Positions 21,540-31,592 of a stretch of DNA of 64,000 nt are shown here, piece by piece. The stretch is from the NCBI GenBank assembly GCA_965240325.2, contig OZ251250.1:496001-560000 (forward strand), given 5' to 3'. The stretch comes from Rebecca billardiae RCC1528 (lineage: Eukaryota > Haptophyta). The first letter of the stretch is position 1. Every line of letters starts with the position of its first letter. The translations under genes were made by a program, and so were the position numbers. The notes under the pieces were generated by a model that saw only the letters and a list, made by a program, of their open reading frames with translations, was not told where the DNA came from and did not search any database.

Positions 21540-21598
21540 GACTAATTCTATGATTTAAAGACACAGGCACGAGGGCGCAGCTCTCCTGATTCGTCTGT
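21540..21598 (+). repeat. 59-bp 'head' repeat, forward copy
   Basis: Exact inverse of 14256-14314, located precisely at the left edge of the composite insertion. Confidence 0.9.
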
Positions 21599-21848
21599 CG
21601 AAGTACTGAATGGAGTTAGTGGAGGATGTCGCTGGAGCGCGTTGGCCGCGGGTGAGGGAGTCGTCGTAACCGATGCTGATCACACGGTCACTGAGGTAGT
21701 AGGCGCCCGGGGATGCCGCTGTTTTGCAGTCGTCGTCGGCCTTGGTCATCATGTAGTTGCCCGCGTCGTCGTCGTCCCGAGGCTGTTCAAGTTGATGCCG
21801 TAGTGCGGGTAGTGGATGTGGTCGCCCGGGCCGGTGTGCGCGGCCTAG

Positions 21849-21987
21849 TGGCCTTGCCGAGTTGAGGGAGTAGTCGCCCTTGCCGTTGAGGAAGTCGTCG
21901 TCCTTGCCGTTGAGGAAGTCGTCGCCCTGGCCGCAGAGGAAGTCGTCGCCCTTGCCGTTGAGGAAGTCGTCGTCCTGGCCGCTGAGG
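21849..21987. repeat. 24-bp minisatellite
   Basis: Five to six imperfect units of 'agtcgtcgtccttgccgttg' plus 'agga'. On the minus strand the unit is open and would read DDFLNGKG repeats; I regard that as incidental because there is no supported start. Confidence 0.8.
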
Positions 21988-22040
21988 GTGCCTGCGCTGC
22001 CCAACCGGGCGCGTCTGGCGCGCCAGCGCCGCGCGCGGCT

Positions 22041-22694
22041 CTACGCCAGTGACGGCGGCACGGCGGCAGCCAGGTCACGGGGGGGGTCGGCGAGGGACGC
22101 GGTGCGAGCCTGCTTGGCCGGCTTGGCGTCGCTCCCGCCAGCGGAGGAGGGCCCATCCTCCTCCGCCGGCGTGGACGGCTCGGTCGCCGCGCGCTTGCCG
22201 GCTGCCGCGGCGCCGGGGGGCAGGACCAGGCGGTAGTTGGACTCCCCGAGCGCCGGCCTGGCCTGTTGCACCTCGGGCCCGTCCGACGGCGCGGCCGCGG
22301 TTGGCGGCTGGGGTGGCGGGATGGCATCGTCGGAACCCTCCCCCTCGGGCTCCTCCGCCTCCGGGCCGGCGGGGTCCGCCGCCTGTTGGTCGGCCGGCTG
22401 AGGAGCAGGGCGGCGCGCAGCGGCGGGCGGCGCGGGCGGCACAGGCGGCGCGGGCGGCACGCCCCACAGGTTGTGTGGGACGCGGGCGGCGCCGGCGATG
22501 CGGCGGCTCGGCTTGAGCGGCGCGAAGAAGATGGGGTGCTCGGGGTCGATGGGCATGAAACGGAGGCGGAGGAAGATCAGGTTCACACCGCCGGAGTAGA
22601 TGTTGGTCTCGACGTGCTCACCGTTGGTCACGTACTTGTTGATGTCGGGCACGATCTGCTCGTAGAGGGCCCTGTGGAACTGCACGAGCGTCAT
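22041..22694 (-). CDS. Orphan ORF inside composite insertion
   Basis: 217 aa from ATG 22694 to the stop at 22041-22043. The first ~80 residues look like a folded domain (LVQFHRALYEQIVPDINKYV, YSGGVNLIFLRLRFMPIDPE, PIFFAPLKPSRRIAG). The rest is Pro/Ala/Glu-rich and disordered with a short NYRLVLPPG island. I do not recognise a family. The start lies 37 bp from the inner edge of the left inverted arm (22731). The frame stays open into that arm, but with arginine-rich nonsense. It may be the element's own gene or a captured host fragment. Confidence 0.5.
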   Translation of the reverse strand: MTLVQFHRALYEQIVPDINKYVTNGEHVETNIYSGGVNLIFLRLRFMPIDPEHPIFFAPLKPSRRIAGAARVPHNLWGVPPAPPVPPAPPAAARRPAPQPADQQAADPAGPEAEEPEGEGSDDAIPPPQPPTAAAPSDGPEVQQARPALGESNYRLVLPPGAAAAGKRAATEPSTPAEEDGPSSAGGSDAKPAKQARTASLADPPRDLAAAVPPSLA

Positions 22695-22730
22695 CGTGGG
22701 GCTAACCGGGAGCGTGAGGGACAGGACTCT

Positions 22731-23274
22731 GAGAGCAGCCCACAGCGGAATAAGGGGTTGGCCACTGCGGCGCGCCCTTCCCGCGGGAGGGTTGGCCACT
22801 GGCGCCGCAGTGGCCAACCCCCCCCCCCGGTGGCCAACCCCCCTTCGCCGCCGACGGAGCGCTCCGGGGGCGGCGCGGGCGGTTCGGGTGGGCCCACCCG
22901 ACCACAATGACCCGCGCCGGCCACCGCAACACCGCCTCGCGACCCACTTCGCGCCCCGCGGGCACCTCGCAGAAGCGCGCGGCCCCACTGTGCTGGCGGC
23001 GCGTGCCCAGCGCGCGCTGCCGAGCGAGTGTGCGCGGATGGCGCGGGTTCTCCGCGGCGCGGAATGTCGGGGATGATGCAGTCGGTCGTGTCGCTGTGCA
23101 GCGCCAGGTCTCCGGCAGGTTCGCGCGCTGTCACGACGCTGCCCACCACCGAGCGCGGATCCTGCGCTGGGACGGCCAGCTGGGTGCCTTGGCGAGTGCG
23201 GCGGATGGCGAGAGGGATACGGGCGCGCTCGACCGTCGCGAGCGTGGAGAGGAAGCACGTACCTGCGCGCAAGC
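22731..23274. repeat. Large inverted repeat, left arm
   Basis: Reverse complement of 24657-25199 with at most a few differences: a C/G homopolymer length difference near 22810-22820 and a c/t near 23259. Arms are about 544 bp with a 1382-bp spacer. The terminus reads GAGAGCAGCCCACAGCGG. A GACTCT string borders the left end (22725-22730) and recurs after the right end (25201-25206), a possible 6-bp target duplication. Confidence 0.88.
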
Positions 23275-24656
23275 TCACCCTGGTATTCGTCCAGCTGGGC
23301 ACACTTGACGCGCTACTGGCCACACGAGCACACGGCGACAAGCCGACCCGGGCACTCAGTCTGAGCTCAGCTTGCCGTGCGCACGGTTGACGTCGGTCGG
23401 TGCTCAGGTGTCGCAGACTCTGCGGGCAGGCCGGTCTGGAACGGTATGAGGGGTGCCTGCTGAGTCGCGCTCGGGGTACCGTTGCCAGCACTCACCAGTA
23501 CTAGCAGCTACGGCTTGCTGACTGCGGCACATGTAGCAGCAGTACTGAGTATGCTGCCGCGACCGCCCAACTGTGTGGTAACAGACCGATTCTATGATGT
23601 ATAACGACACAGGTATACGACGGCGCAGGTCTCTTTATTTGTCGTCGGCAGTGCTCGATCGTCATCGACAATATTAAGTCGGCGTTGGTGGGCAGAGCTC
23701 CGCCAGCACCGCGATCGAACTGCTGCGGCGGGATCCACCTGCACCGTGCGGCAGCTCGCATGGGCCCGTGCTGCGCCGGACTCCGCCCCTAGTCAGGGGC
23801 GAGAGTGCAGGGCTAGATGTCATCAGGCGGCCGTCTCAGCGGCTGGGCCTGGCGAGTGGTCCGACGGTGATGTAGTCGTCCCCGTGTGCCCTGCGCGGCC
23901 GCGTGCGCGCTTGCCGCTCTGCTCATCTAGCTGCATGTCTGTGTGAGTGTGTGACACCGCCTGACAAATCGGCGACTTATTTTCGACTTTTCGTCAGTTT
24001 TATTCTTTTTGTTTCCAATCGTCCTGATATTACGCACGTTAAGCGCGCGCGAGGCGTGAGGCGCTGCGGCCGTCGAGTTGCCGTGCGAAGGCGGCGCGTT
24101 GCTTGCGTGGCATAAGCGCGCTCGTCATACTGCTCTCTGCTCCCCGCGGCTTGCTCCTCGTCGACTTGGCCGCGCCTATGATCAGCGCGCATGCAAGCGT
24201 CGCCTCAGAATGAGCAGTCCGCGCCGGCCTCAGCCGTGTGCGCCCGCCTGGCGCGCGATGCGATCATCTCGGGACACGAGCTGAGAATGAGCGAGGAAGC
24301 ATATCTATGTCGCAAGCCGCGCCGCCTTGAGCCACCGATCGTGCGTTTTGATGCAGCTTTAGACGGCTGTTGATGAGTGCGAATCAGCCTGCACGAGCCA
24401 TGCATGCGATGGAGATGAACCAACCGACCGTAAGCGCCTTGAAGCGATGAATCGGAGTCTTCGGGTTGTGTGTGGGCGCATCAACTTGTGTACATCTGTA
24501 TGCAACGCCTGCGCACGTGGCTGTTGTCATGCCATGCCTGAGTAGTTACTCGAACGAGTAGTCCTGTCAAGGGCTCGGCGCCATTCGCAAGGGCAAGAAG
24601 AAAAGACGCGTGCGAGGTGCATGGCATGCGAACGATCGGTAGCTCAAGCTGGCGCG
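23275..24656. other. Spacer between the inverted arms, no gene
   Basis: It contains one head-motif copy at about 23589-23700 (tctatgatgtataacgacac...) followed by the 'tcggcgttggtgggcagagc' body shared with 11455 and 30870, and a lower-GC, T-rich patch (23975-24025). No ORF with recognisable features. Confidence 0.55.
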
Positions 24657-25199
24657 GCTTGCGCGCAGGTACATGCTTCCTCTCCACGCTCGCGACGGTC
24701 GAGCGCGCCCGTATCCCTCTCGCCATCCGCCGCACTCGCCAAGGCACCCAGCTGGCCGTCCCAGCGCAGGATCCGCGCTCGGTGGTGGGCAGCGTCGTGA
24801 CAGCGCGCGAACCTGCCGGCGACCTGGCGCTGCACAGCGACACGACCGACTGCATCATCCCCGACATTCCGCGCCGCGGAGAACCCGCGCCATCCGCGCA
24901 CACTCGCTCGGCAGCGCGCGCTGGGCACGCGCCGCCAGCACAGTGGGGCCGCGCGCTTCTGCGAGGTGCCCGCGGGGCGCGAAGTGGGTCGCGAGGCGGT
25001 GTTGCGGTGGCCGGCGCGGGTCATTGTGGTCGGGTGGGCCCACCCGAACCGCCCGCGCCGCCCCCGGAGCGCTCCGTCGGCGGCGAAGGGGGGTTGGCCA
25101 CTGGGGGGGGGGTTGGCCACTGCGGCGCCAGTGGCCAACCCTCCCGCGGGAAGGGCGCGCCGCAGTGGCCAACCCCTTATTCCGCTGTGGGCTGCTCTC
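24657..25199. repeat. Large inverted repeat, right arm
   Basis: Partner of 22731-23274. It contains two short 'gttggccact' palindromic blocks of its own around 25093-25137. Frames found in this arm recur in the other arm and carry no domain. Confidence 0.88.
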
Positions 25200-25245
25200 T
25201 GACTCTCACCGGAGGCTTGGGGAGCAAACCCTCGGGATCGGGCGA

Positions 25246-26472
25246 TGGCGACCAATCTGACCCGCACCACGCGCGCTGCGCAGGCTGATGCGCGGCCCTC
25301 GCGGCGCGCACGCCCGCGCGCGCCGGCCGGATGGCCCCGGGAGACATGGAGGATCATCCCCGCCCCTTCTCGCCCCGCACTCTCGCCTCTCTCCGCCGCG
25401 CAGGCCTGCTGCATTCCGCCCGGCCCGGCCCGGGCTGCGGCCGCGCGCTCTCGAGGCTGCGCGCGTGGCCCATCCAGGGCGAGTTTCGAGGCGCTCTCGG
25501 GCTTGGCACGTCGGGGCACATACATGGGCAACTGCTGCAAGCGCGCTCGCCCGTGCGCGCGGCGAGTCGCCGGCGCTGGGCGATCTGCTGAGGGTCGCGC
25601 AGTGTCGCCAACCGCTGCCATCTGAGACGAGTTGCGTACGCGCCCACTGATCGGTCACGTCGGCGCGTGGAGACGGGCAGATTGCGGCCTAGATACTACG
25701 CTCACACTAGCCGTCGATCGCGGGCGTGCGGGCGGTGCAGCCTAAGCTGAGGCGCCGGTCGGGCGCGCCGACCGGCCCGGCAGGCCGGGCAGGGGCGGTC
25801 CGCGGCAGACAGGTTGCCAGCCGTTGGTAGTGCGAAGTTCAGGCGGCAGTCGTCGGCGGCGGCGGGGCCGGCCCTAGTAGTGCGTGAGGCCCGCTGGACC
25901 CGCAGCCTCGGCGCGCGTGCGCTGCTTCACGCCGACGTGCGGGATGAGGATCGACCGGCCGCGGCGAGCCTCGGCGGCCTAGTGCGGTGCGCGGCCTGAA
26001 GGCTGAAGCTCGCGCGGCCGCGCCCCATGTTGGTGAATGGGCATCGGAGTCGCTGGCTGCGACGAGTATCGCCCGCGCCGCTCAGGCGGCGGCACTCCAG
26101 CTTCAGCGGGCAGCGCGCGGCGTTGTGCGCGTGCTTCACCACCATGACCAGCGCGAAACCGAGCAGCGGCACTCGCGGTGCAGGTTGGCGCGCCGCCGCC
26201 TTCGAATCGCCCGCGTGACTAGTTTGCTGAACGTTGCTGCGGCGGGGCTGCGCGCCGTACGGTCGGCCCCGGCCAGCGCGGCGCTGGGCGCGCTGGACTG
26301 CTCGAGGCCGAGCCGCCGCGGCAGCGCGCCAACTACATTATTCCCGCCAGTTTAGTTACTATACTACGACTATATATACATATATGTATAGCAGGGCAGA
26401 TAGGAACAGCAGCTAGCAATACTGCTGTTATTATTACAGTGTGCCGGTGCGCCCGCACCGTCGAGAGCTCAG
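25246..26472. other. Non-coding part of the TIR element
   Basis: GC-rich sequence with overlapping short frames and no recognised product. An AT-rich patch with a 'tatatacatatatgtata' palindrome lies at 26370-26390, close to the 3' end of the element's gene. Confidence 0.5.
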
Positions 26473-28883
26473 CTAGACGCCCGACTGCCCACCGACAGGC
26501 TGCGCGGAGCCGGAGCCGGAAGCGGCGTTGCCTGCCGCCGGAGGCCGGGGGGGCGTGTCGACGCCCAGGAAACGCTTCTGCGCGCCCTTCGGATCGAGGT
26601 GCCGCGTCGCCGGCGGCGTCGGCTCGACCGACGACGGCGATCGACCGAGCAGCTCCTTCTGCATAGCGTACGTCCGTTCCGGCGTGAGCGTCACGGCCTG
26701 CTCCACGTCGAGAGGCAACTTGCGTAGCTTCGCGCGGTTGTACTCGTTCAGCGGCGTGGCCTCGCGCTGGAGCCGTGAGAGGCGCATGCGCTCCTCGCGC
26801 ACCTCCTCCTCCAGGACGGCCCGCCTCCGTGGCGTGAGCGCCGCCACCTCGGCGTGGATGTTAGCCATCGTCTCGGGCATCGTCGCCTTGATTGGCGCGT
26901 GAAGGGCGACGAGAGCCGGCACGTCGTTGACCTGAGGCCAGCTCGGGCGCATCGGGTCGCGCATCGCCCGGCGCAGAGGCTTCACCGCAGCTTGCCGGGC
27001 GGCCCACCACTTCCCCGCGTCCTCGTACCGCTTGCGCTCCGTCGCCTTGCCCTGCACGTGCTTCCGGTGCGCCTCCTCCGCTCGCGCCATGCCGCCCGGC
27101 GAGAGGTTGGCCCAGGCCTCCTTGGCCTTGCGCTGCGCAGCGCCGACATCCAGGGAGCCCGACGCCCCGCTCACCCGTCGCTGCTCGCTGACGTGCGCGT
27201 TGCGGAAGAGCGTCGCCGCGTTGATGGCGAGCGTCGGCGTCGGGAGCGGGTTGAAGGCGGAGAAGTCGCGCGTGTCCTTCTCCGACCGGCGGATGGCGCC
27301 GCGCGCGTAGTTGGCATGGCCAGCGTTGGTCGCGGGCGGCAGCTTCTCGAGAGGCAGAATGGCGACGATCGTCGAGGCGATGAACTTGGCGCGCGTGTCG
27401 CCAGAGAGCTGCGCGGTGCCGCCGTCCCACTGCACGCAGAGGTGCACGTTGTCCTTGATCAGTGCCGACTGCACCTCCGCCTCGAGCTTGTCCGACGAGG
27501 TGTGCTTGGATGGCCCGCGCCGACGAGCCGAGCGACTCGACTGCGCGCGCGGCCGCGTCGTCGCCGCTCTCGCCGCGGCTGCGCAGGACTTTGCCCACGC
27601 CTTTCAGCAGGCGGGCAAGCTGGTTCGGTGTGGAGTCCATGATGCTCAGCAGCTGCACCTCCTTCGCGATCGCCTTGAGCGGCAGCGCGTTGTTCTTGGC
27701 GCGCTTGCGCGCGGGTGTGCGCGCGTCGTCGTCGCCCTCCGAGCTGCTCTTCTCGTAGTCGGCCTCGTCACCCGAATGCTCCGAGGACTCGCCGGAGACG
27801 GAGCCGCCGTCGTCGGCGGCGGGCGCGAGGGCCATGATCTGGCGGAGGTACGACGCGAGGCGCGCCTGGCCCAGCGGCACGCCGCTCTGCACGATCTCCT
27901 TGCGCATAGCCTGCACGCGCGCTCGCGACGCCTCGACCGCTTCGGGCGAGAGCGCGAGCAGCCGCGCGTGCATGGCCGCGCCGTTGCAGATCGTCCCGAT
28001 GCCAGCGAACTCGCGCTCGAAGTGCTTGACGGTCGCGTCGGCGTCGCCGGTCGGCTGCGCTGTGAGGAAGAGAAGCTCCTCCTCCACCGCTGCCGGCAGC
28101 AGCTTCTTGGTCGCAAAGCCAACGAGCGCCTCGACTGTCACGCGCGAGCTCTCCACAGCTACTGTCTCGAGGACTGGGAGCTCACGCGATGCGGTCGGCG
28201 CGGCCGGCCGCACGCCCGACCGACGCGCCGCCGGCGGCTGAGGCGCGACGGCGGCTGCGCGCGCCTGCGCGCGCTGCTTGAGCGCGCGCACCTCGACCGG
28301 GAAGCTCGCGTCCATGCCGCAGAAGGCTGCGTCGATCGCGTCGAGCTCTGCGGCGCGCGCGGCGCGCAGCGCAGCCGCAGCCTGGCCGACAATCTTGTCG
28401 TGCGCGAGCAGGTGCTGCACGACGGTGAGCACGGCGTCGGCGGTCATCCATGGCACATGCGACAGATGCGGGCGACCGAGCTTATGCTTGCCCGCACGCT
28501 GCGCTTCGGTCAGCTGCCTGCGGTGCGTCTGGGTTTTGAGCAGCAGGTAGTGAGTCGGCGCCGTGAGTGCCGCGGCGCCAATGCGCACGGCTTGCAGGAG
28601 CCGGCCGTCCACAAAGCGCACGGGGCTGGTGAAGCTGTGCGGGAACCAGCACGGGGCGAAGATCGCAAAGAGTAGGCGGTCAGACGCCTGCGCATGCCAC
28701 GCGCTCGGCAGTATGGCCTCGTTGTCCGCCGTGAGCGCGAGCGCGTACACGTCGAGGCCGCCGGCCGAGATGACGAGCTCGGCGTCCCACTCTTCAGGGT
28801 TGTCGTCTTCGAGGAGGAGGTCGATCTGGGGCAGAGATGGCAGCGCGGCGCTCGCCTGGCCCTCGTCAGGCTGCGAGCTCATC
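26473..28883 (-). CDS. Orphan protein encoded by the TIR element (one frameshift)
   Basis: On the minus strand an ATG at 28883 opens about 450 codons to near 27520. Coding then continues one frame over to a stop at 26473, giving about 800 aa in all. The switch lies around 27500-27530 (…SLGSSARA / RGPSKHTSSDKLEAEVQSALIK…), and a 1-nt indel or a missed intron would explain it. The N-terminal part has an acidic start (LLLEDDNPEEWDAELVIS) and hydrophobic segments such as LLFAIFAPCWFPH. The middle is helical, then comes an acidic Ser/Glu stretch followed by KRAKNN, a likely NLS. The C-terminal half is Lys/Arg-rich and helical (RRRAVLEEEVREERMRLSRL). I recognise no family. As the only long gene in the element it is the candidate transposition protein, or cargo. 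Confidence 0.65.
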
Positions 28884-29256
28884 CGCGCGGCAGCTTCGAG
28901 CAGCGTACCTCCCGCCGTCAGCGCCGCAGGGCAGCGGCGGCCACAACCTCGCGAGGGCCGAGGTCCAACGGACTCGCAGAGGCGGGCAAGGGGTGCGCCG
29001 CGACGGGGGGGGGGGGTCGCGGCGCACCTCGCTCGCCCGATCCCGAGGGTTTGCTCCCCAAGCCGGAGGACTTTCAACTTCACGGACACGCTGAGCTGCC
29101 CGGCCGGAGCGCCGGCGATATCGAGCCGATACCGTCGTACAGGGGAAGTGACGTTCGAGTCTGAAAAGCGTCGGCGTGGGTGCTCGTCAACTCGAGGCGC
29201 GCGCGACGGCGGGCGCGGCCAGGGTCGTGGTCGCCTTCCCAGCCAAGCTGGCCGGC

Positions 29257-30426
29257 ATGGTCGGCCTGAAGAGCCGCAAGTGCGATCACACGGGCTGCAC
29301 CACGCAGCCTTACTTCGGCATGCCGGGCGACGCGCGTGCGAGCCGGTGCGCTGCGCACAAGCTGACAGGCATGGTCGACCTGAAGAGCCGCAAGTGCGAT
29401 CACACGGGCTGCACCGCGCGGCCTTCATTCGGCATGCCGGGTGACGCGCGTGCCAATCGGTGCGCTGCGCACAAGCTGGCCGGCATGGTCGACCTGAAGC
29501 ACCCCAAGTGCGATCACACGGGCTGCACCACGCGGCCTTACTTCGGCATGCCGGGTGACGCGCGTGCCAGCCGGTGCGCTGCGCACAAGCTGGCCGGCAT
29601 GGTCGACCTGAAGAGCCCCAAGTGCGATCACACGGGCTGCACCGCGGGGCCTTCATTCGGCATGCCGGGTGACGCGCGTGCCAACCGGTGCGCTGCGCAC
29701 AAGCTGGCCGGCATGGTCGACCTGAAGAGCCGCAAGTGCGATCACACGGGCTGCACCACGCAGCCTTACTTCGGCATGCCGGGTGACGCGCGTGCCAGCC
29801 GGTGCGCTGCGCACAAGCTGGCCGGCATGGTCGACCTGAAGAGCCCCAAGTGTGATCATGCCAGCTGCACCACGGGGCCTTCATTCGGCATGCCGGGCGA
29901 CGCGCGCGCCAGCCGGTGCGCTGCGCACAAGCTGGCAGGCATGGTCGACCTGAAGCACCCTGAGTGCGATCACACGGGCTGCACCACGCAGCCTTACTAC
30001 GGCATGCCGGGTGACGCGCGCGCCAGCCGGTGCGCTGCGCACAAGCTGGCCGGCATGGTCGACCTGAAGAGCCGCAAGTGCGATCACACGGGCTGCACCA
30101 CGCAGCCTGCGTTCGGCATGCCGGGTGACGCGCGCGCCAGCCGGTGCGCTGCGCACAAGCTGGCCGGCATGAAGAGCCATCGGAGTTCAGGTCGGCACAA
30201 GCGCGGGCTGCAGCAGGACATGAAGAGCCCCAACGAAGTGACGAGCGCCGCCAAGCGACAGCGGAAGCGCGCCAGCAGCACAGCCACTGCTCCGGACGTT
30301 GTGGCAGCGCGGCGGCCGCGATCATCGCAGCTGCCGCAGCTGGTCACAGCCAGCGTCGTCTCGACGCCGTCGTGTGAACGACCCGTGGTGATGGCCAGGC
30401 GTGTGACCGGGGGGAGCCGGGCCTGA
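29257..30426 (+). CDS. EsV-1-7 repeat protein 6 (8 repeats)
   Basis: 389 aa from the first ATG, with eight C-x4-C-x16-C-x2-H units. Repeat 6 is degenerate in the first loop (CDHASC instead of CDHTGC) but keeps all four ligands. The tail (SHRSSGRHKRGLQQ) and the 3' flank match gene 1. The conserved leader is intact (29126-29256), but the TIR element lies 194 bp upstream of the ATG, separating the gene from whatever preceded it. Promoter sequences may now come from the element. Confidence 0.86.
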   Translation: MVGLKSRKCDHTGCTTQPYFGMPGDARASRCAAHKLTGMVDLKSRKCDHTGCTARPSFGMPGDARANRCAAHKLAGMVDLKHPKCDHTGCTTRPYFGMPGDARASRCAAHKLAGMVDLKSPKCDHTGCTAGPSFGMPGDARANRCAAHKLAGMVDLKSRKCDHTGCTTQPYFGMPGDARASRCAAHKLAGMVDLKSPKCDHASCTTGPSFGMPGDARASRCAAHKLAGMVDLKHPECDHTGCTTQPYYGMPGDARASRCAAHKLAGMVDLKSRKCDHTGCTTQPAFGMPGDARASRCAAHKLAGMKSHRSSGRHKRGLQQDMKSPNEVTSAAKRQRKRASSTATAPDVVAARRPRSSQLPQLVTASVVSTPSCERPVVMARRVTGGSRA

Positions 30427-31031
30427 GCAGCAGCATCACAGCTGCGTCGTCATCAGGACGGCAAGGGCCGACCCGGCACCGTACTAGGCAATCTCGCCTG
30501 CCTGAGCTGTGTGCCCGGTCTCTCGGTAGTCTGCCGCCGTTAGTCGTTACGGACACGGTATATATATATATATATAATACAGTAACTGCTCGGTCGGGCT
30601 GCTGTGAGCCTGTGAGCTGTCCGATATTTGAGTCCGAACCGACTACCGTCTCACTACCGAGTCCCTGAGTCTCCGTGCCACTAGCTGAGTCCGACCGTCT
30701 CACCCGTCACCGGAGGACTTCACGGACAGCAGAGTCACGGTGAGCTCATTATTATATTCTATATATATATATATATATATGATTTAACGACACAGGTAGG
30801 ACGACGCGGGTCTCCTGAGACCTGAATCCTGATTCGTCCGGGGCGGCAGTGCCCGATCTGCGTCGACACGAAGTCGGCGCTGGTGGCAGAGCATAGCCTG
30901 CACTCCGCGAAGTCGTAAATAAAGCTTGACGGCGCGGCCGCCCGCGCGCGGCCTTGAGCTGCTGTGTCTGCTGAGCCCACGGCCGGAGCGACGGCGATAT
31001 ACGGCCGAGGATACTGTATCAAGGGGCTTAC
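30427..31031. repeat. 3' flank of gene 6, paralogous to gene 1 flank
   Basis: Same module as 3886-4013 plus 11197-11610, here without Copia: a short TA tract at about 30558-30576 marks the empty site. It contains a head-motif copy near 30765-30835 after another short TA tract. Similarity to the gene 1 copy ends after 'ggggcttaca'. No gene. Confidence 0.85.
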
Positions 31032-31353
31032 ATATTGTCTGCTCAGTAGAATTAGATGCCGGAGGACTCTACGCACTCTGAGACTCTACGGTGAGCAGCC
31101 GGAGCAGACGGCGACATCGAGGTCAGCGCTACTATTACTATAATACTAGTAGTATATAGTTATACTACTAGTGAGTACTGATGATGCTGCGCGATTTACG
31201 GTGGGGCGAGGACGACTGGCGCTGGCGCGCCGCGAGGCGGCCGCCGCCAGCCCTCATCCAGGCCTCGCAGCCGCAGGCGGACGGCTGAACGATTTTTTCC
31301 GGCGGCGCTACCATCGGCGACGGCTTCATGGGCGGTGACAGTTGGCGGGCGTC

Positions 31354-31464
31354 AACTCTCGCCTGCCTGAGCTGTGTGCGTCTCTTATTCTTAGTAAACT
31401 GTACCGAGTTTACTAAGAATAAATAAGAGACGCACATGTACAGCTCTAAGGGGCAGGCGAGATT
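31354..31464. repeat. Fold-back of the EsV-1-7 3' flank sequence
   Basis: 31354-31400 (aactctcgcctgcctgagct...) is inverted, with small gaps, at 31407-31464. The arms are copies of the block that follows the EsV-1-7 genes ('aatctcgcctgcctgagctg...', 'tagtaaactgta'). The 6-bp loop makes this a strong hairpin. Confidence 0.85.
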
Positions 31465-31524
31465 AGTCACATCACGGCCACGCGATAGGACGCACCGCAG
31501 GCTTCTGAGACAAACGCGTGAAGC

Positions 31525-31538
31525 GAGTGCCTCAGGAG

Positions 31539-31579
<41 letters not shown>

Positions 31580-31592
31580 TCCTGAGGCACTC
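31525..31592. repeat. 38-nt poly(C) between 14-bp inverted repeats
   Basis: C38 at 31539-31576 is flanked by GAGTGCCTCAGGAG (31525-31538) and its reverse complement (31579-31592). Confidence 0.9.

Larger units (their letters stand above)
21541..25200. mobile_element. Composite insertion in EsV-1-7 intergenic module
   Basis: The module after gene 5 runs normally to 'gagtctctggact' (21540) and resumes at 'tgactctcaccggagg' (25200-25215). In the intact copies before gene 4 (18490) and gene 5 (19780) these two parts are contiguous. About 3.66 kb has therefore entered here, with a possible 4-bp GACT duplication. It contains the 59-bp head repeat at its left edge, a 24-bp minisatellite, an orphan ORF, and two 544-bp inverted arms. 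No terminal inverted repeat joins the two outer edges and no transposase was recognised, so more than one event may be involved. Confidence 0.65.
25216..29062 (-). mobile_element. 3847-bp TIR DNA transposon, family unassigned
   Basis: The two ends are perfect 30-bp inverted repeats (25216-25245 and 29033-29062), beginning CTTGGGGAGCAAACCC. They are flanked by a 7-bp direct repeat CCGGAGG (25209-25215 and 29063-29069). Paralogous intergenic modules before EsV-1-7 genes 4 and 5 have the uninterrupted site 'tcaccggaggacttcacgg', so this is a clean insertion with target duplication. The element carries one long minus-strand gene (26473-28883). No DDE transposase, tyrosine recombinase or Helitron motif was recognised, and a 7-bp duplication does not single out a common superfamily. 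Confidence 0.88.

Noticed and set aside
14256-21598. The 59-bp inverted pair as terminal repeats of a single 7.3-kb transposon carrying genes 2-5
   Set aside because: The same block occurs in at least three other places without such an arrangement, and sequence inside the two ends is unrelated. The tandem gene units also extend across the putative boundary.
21555-22004. Minus-strand protein with DDFLNGK repeats
   Set aside because: Translation of a 24-bp minisatellite with no supported start and no continuity with the adjacent orphan ORF.
26861-30325. 1154-codon minus-strand frame joining the TIR element gene to antisense of EsV-1-7 gene 6
   Set aside because: It crosses the transposon boundary and merges two unrelated sequences; only 28883 downward is accepted as the element's gene.
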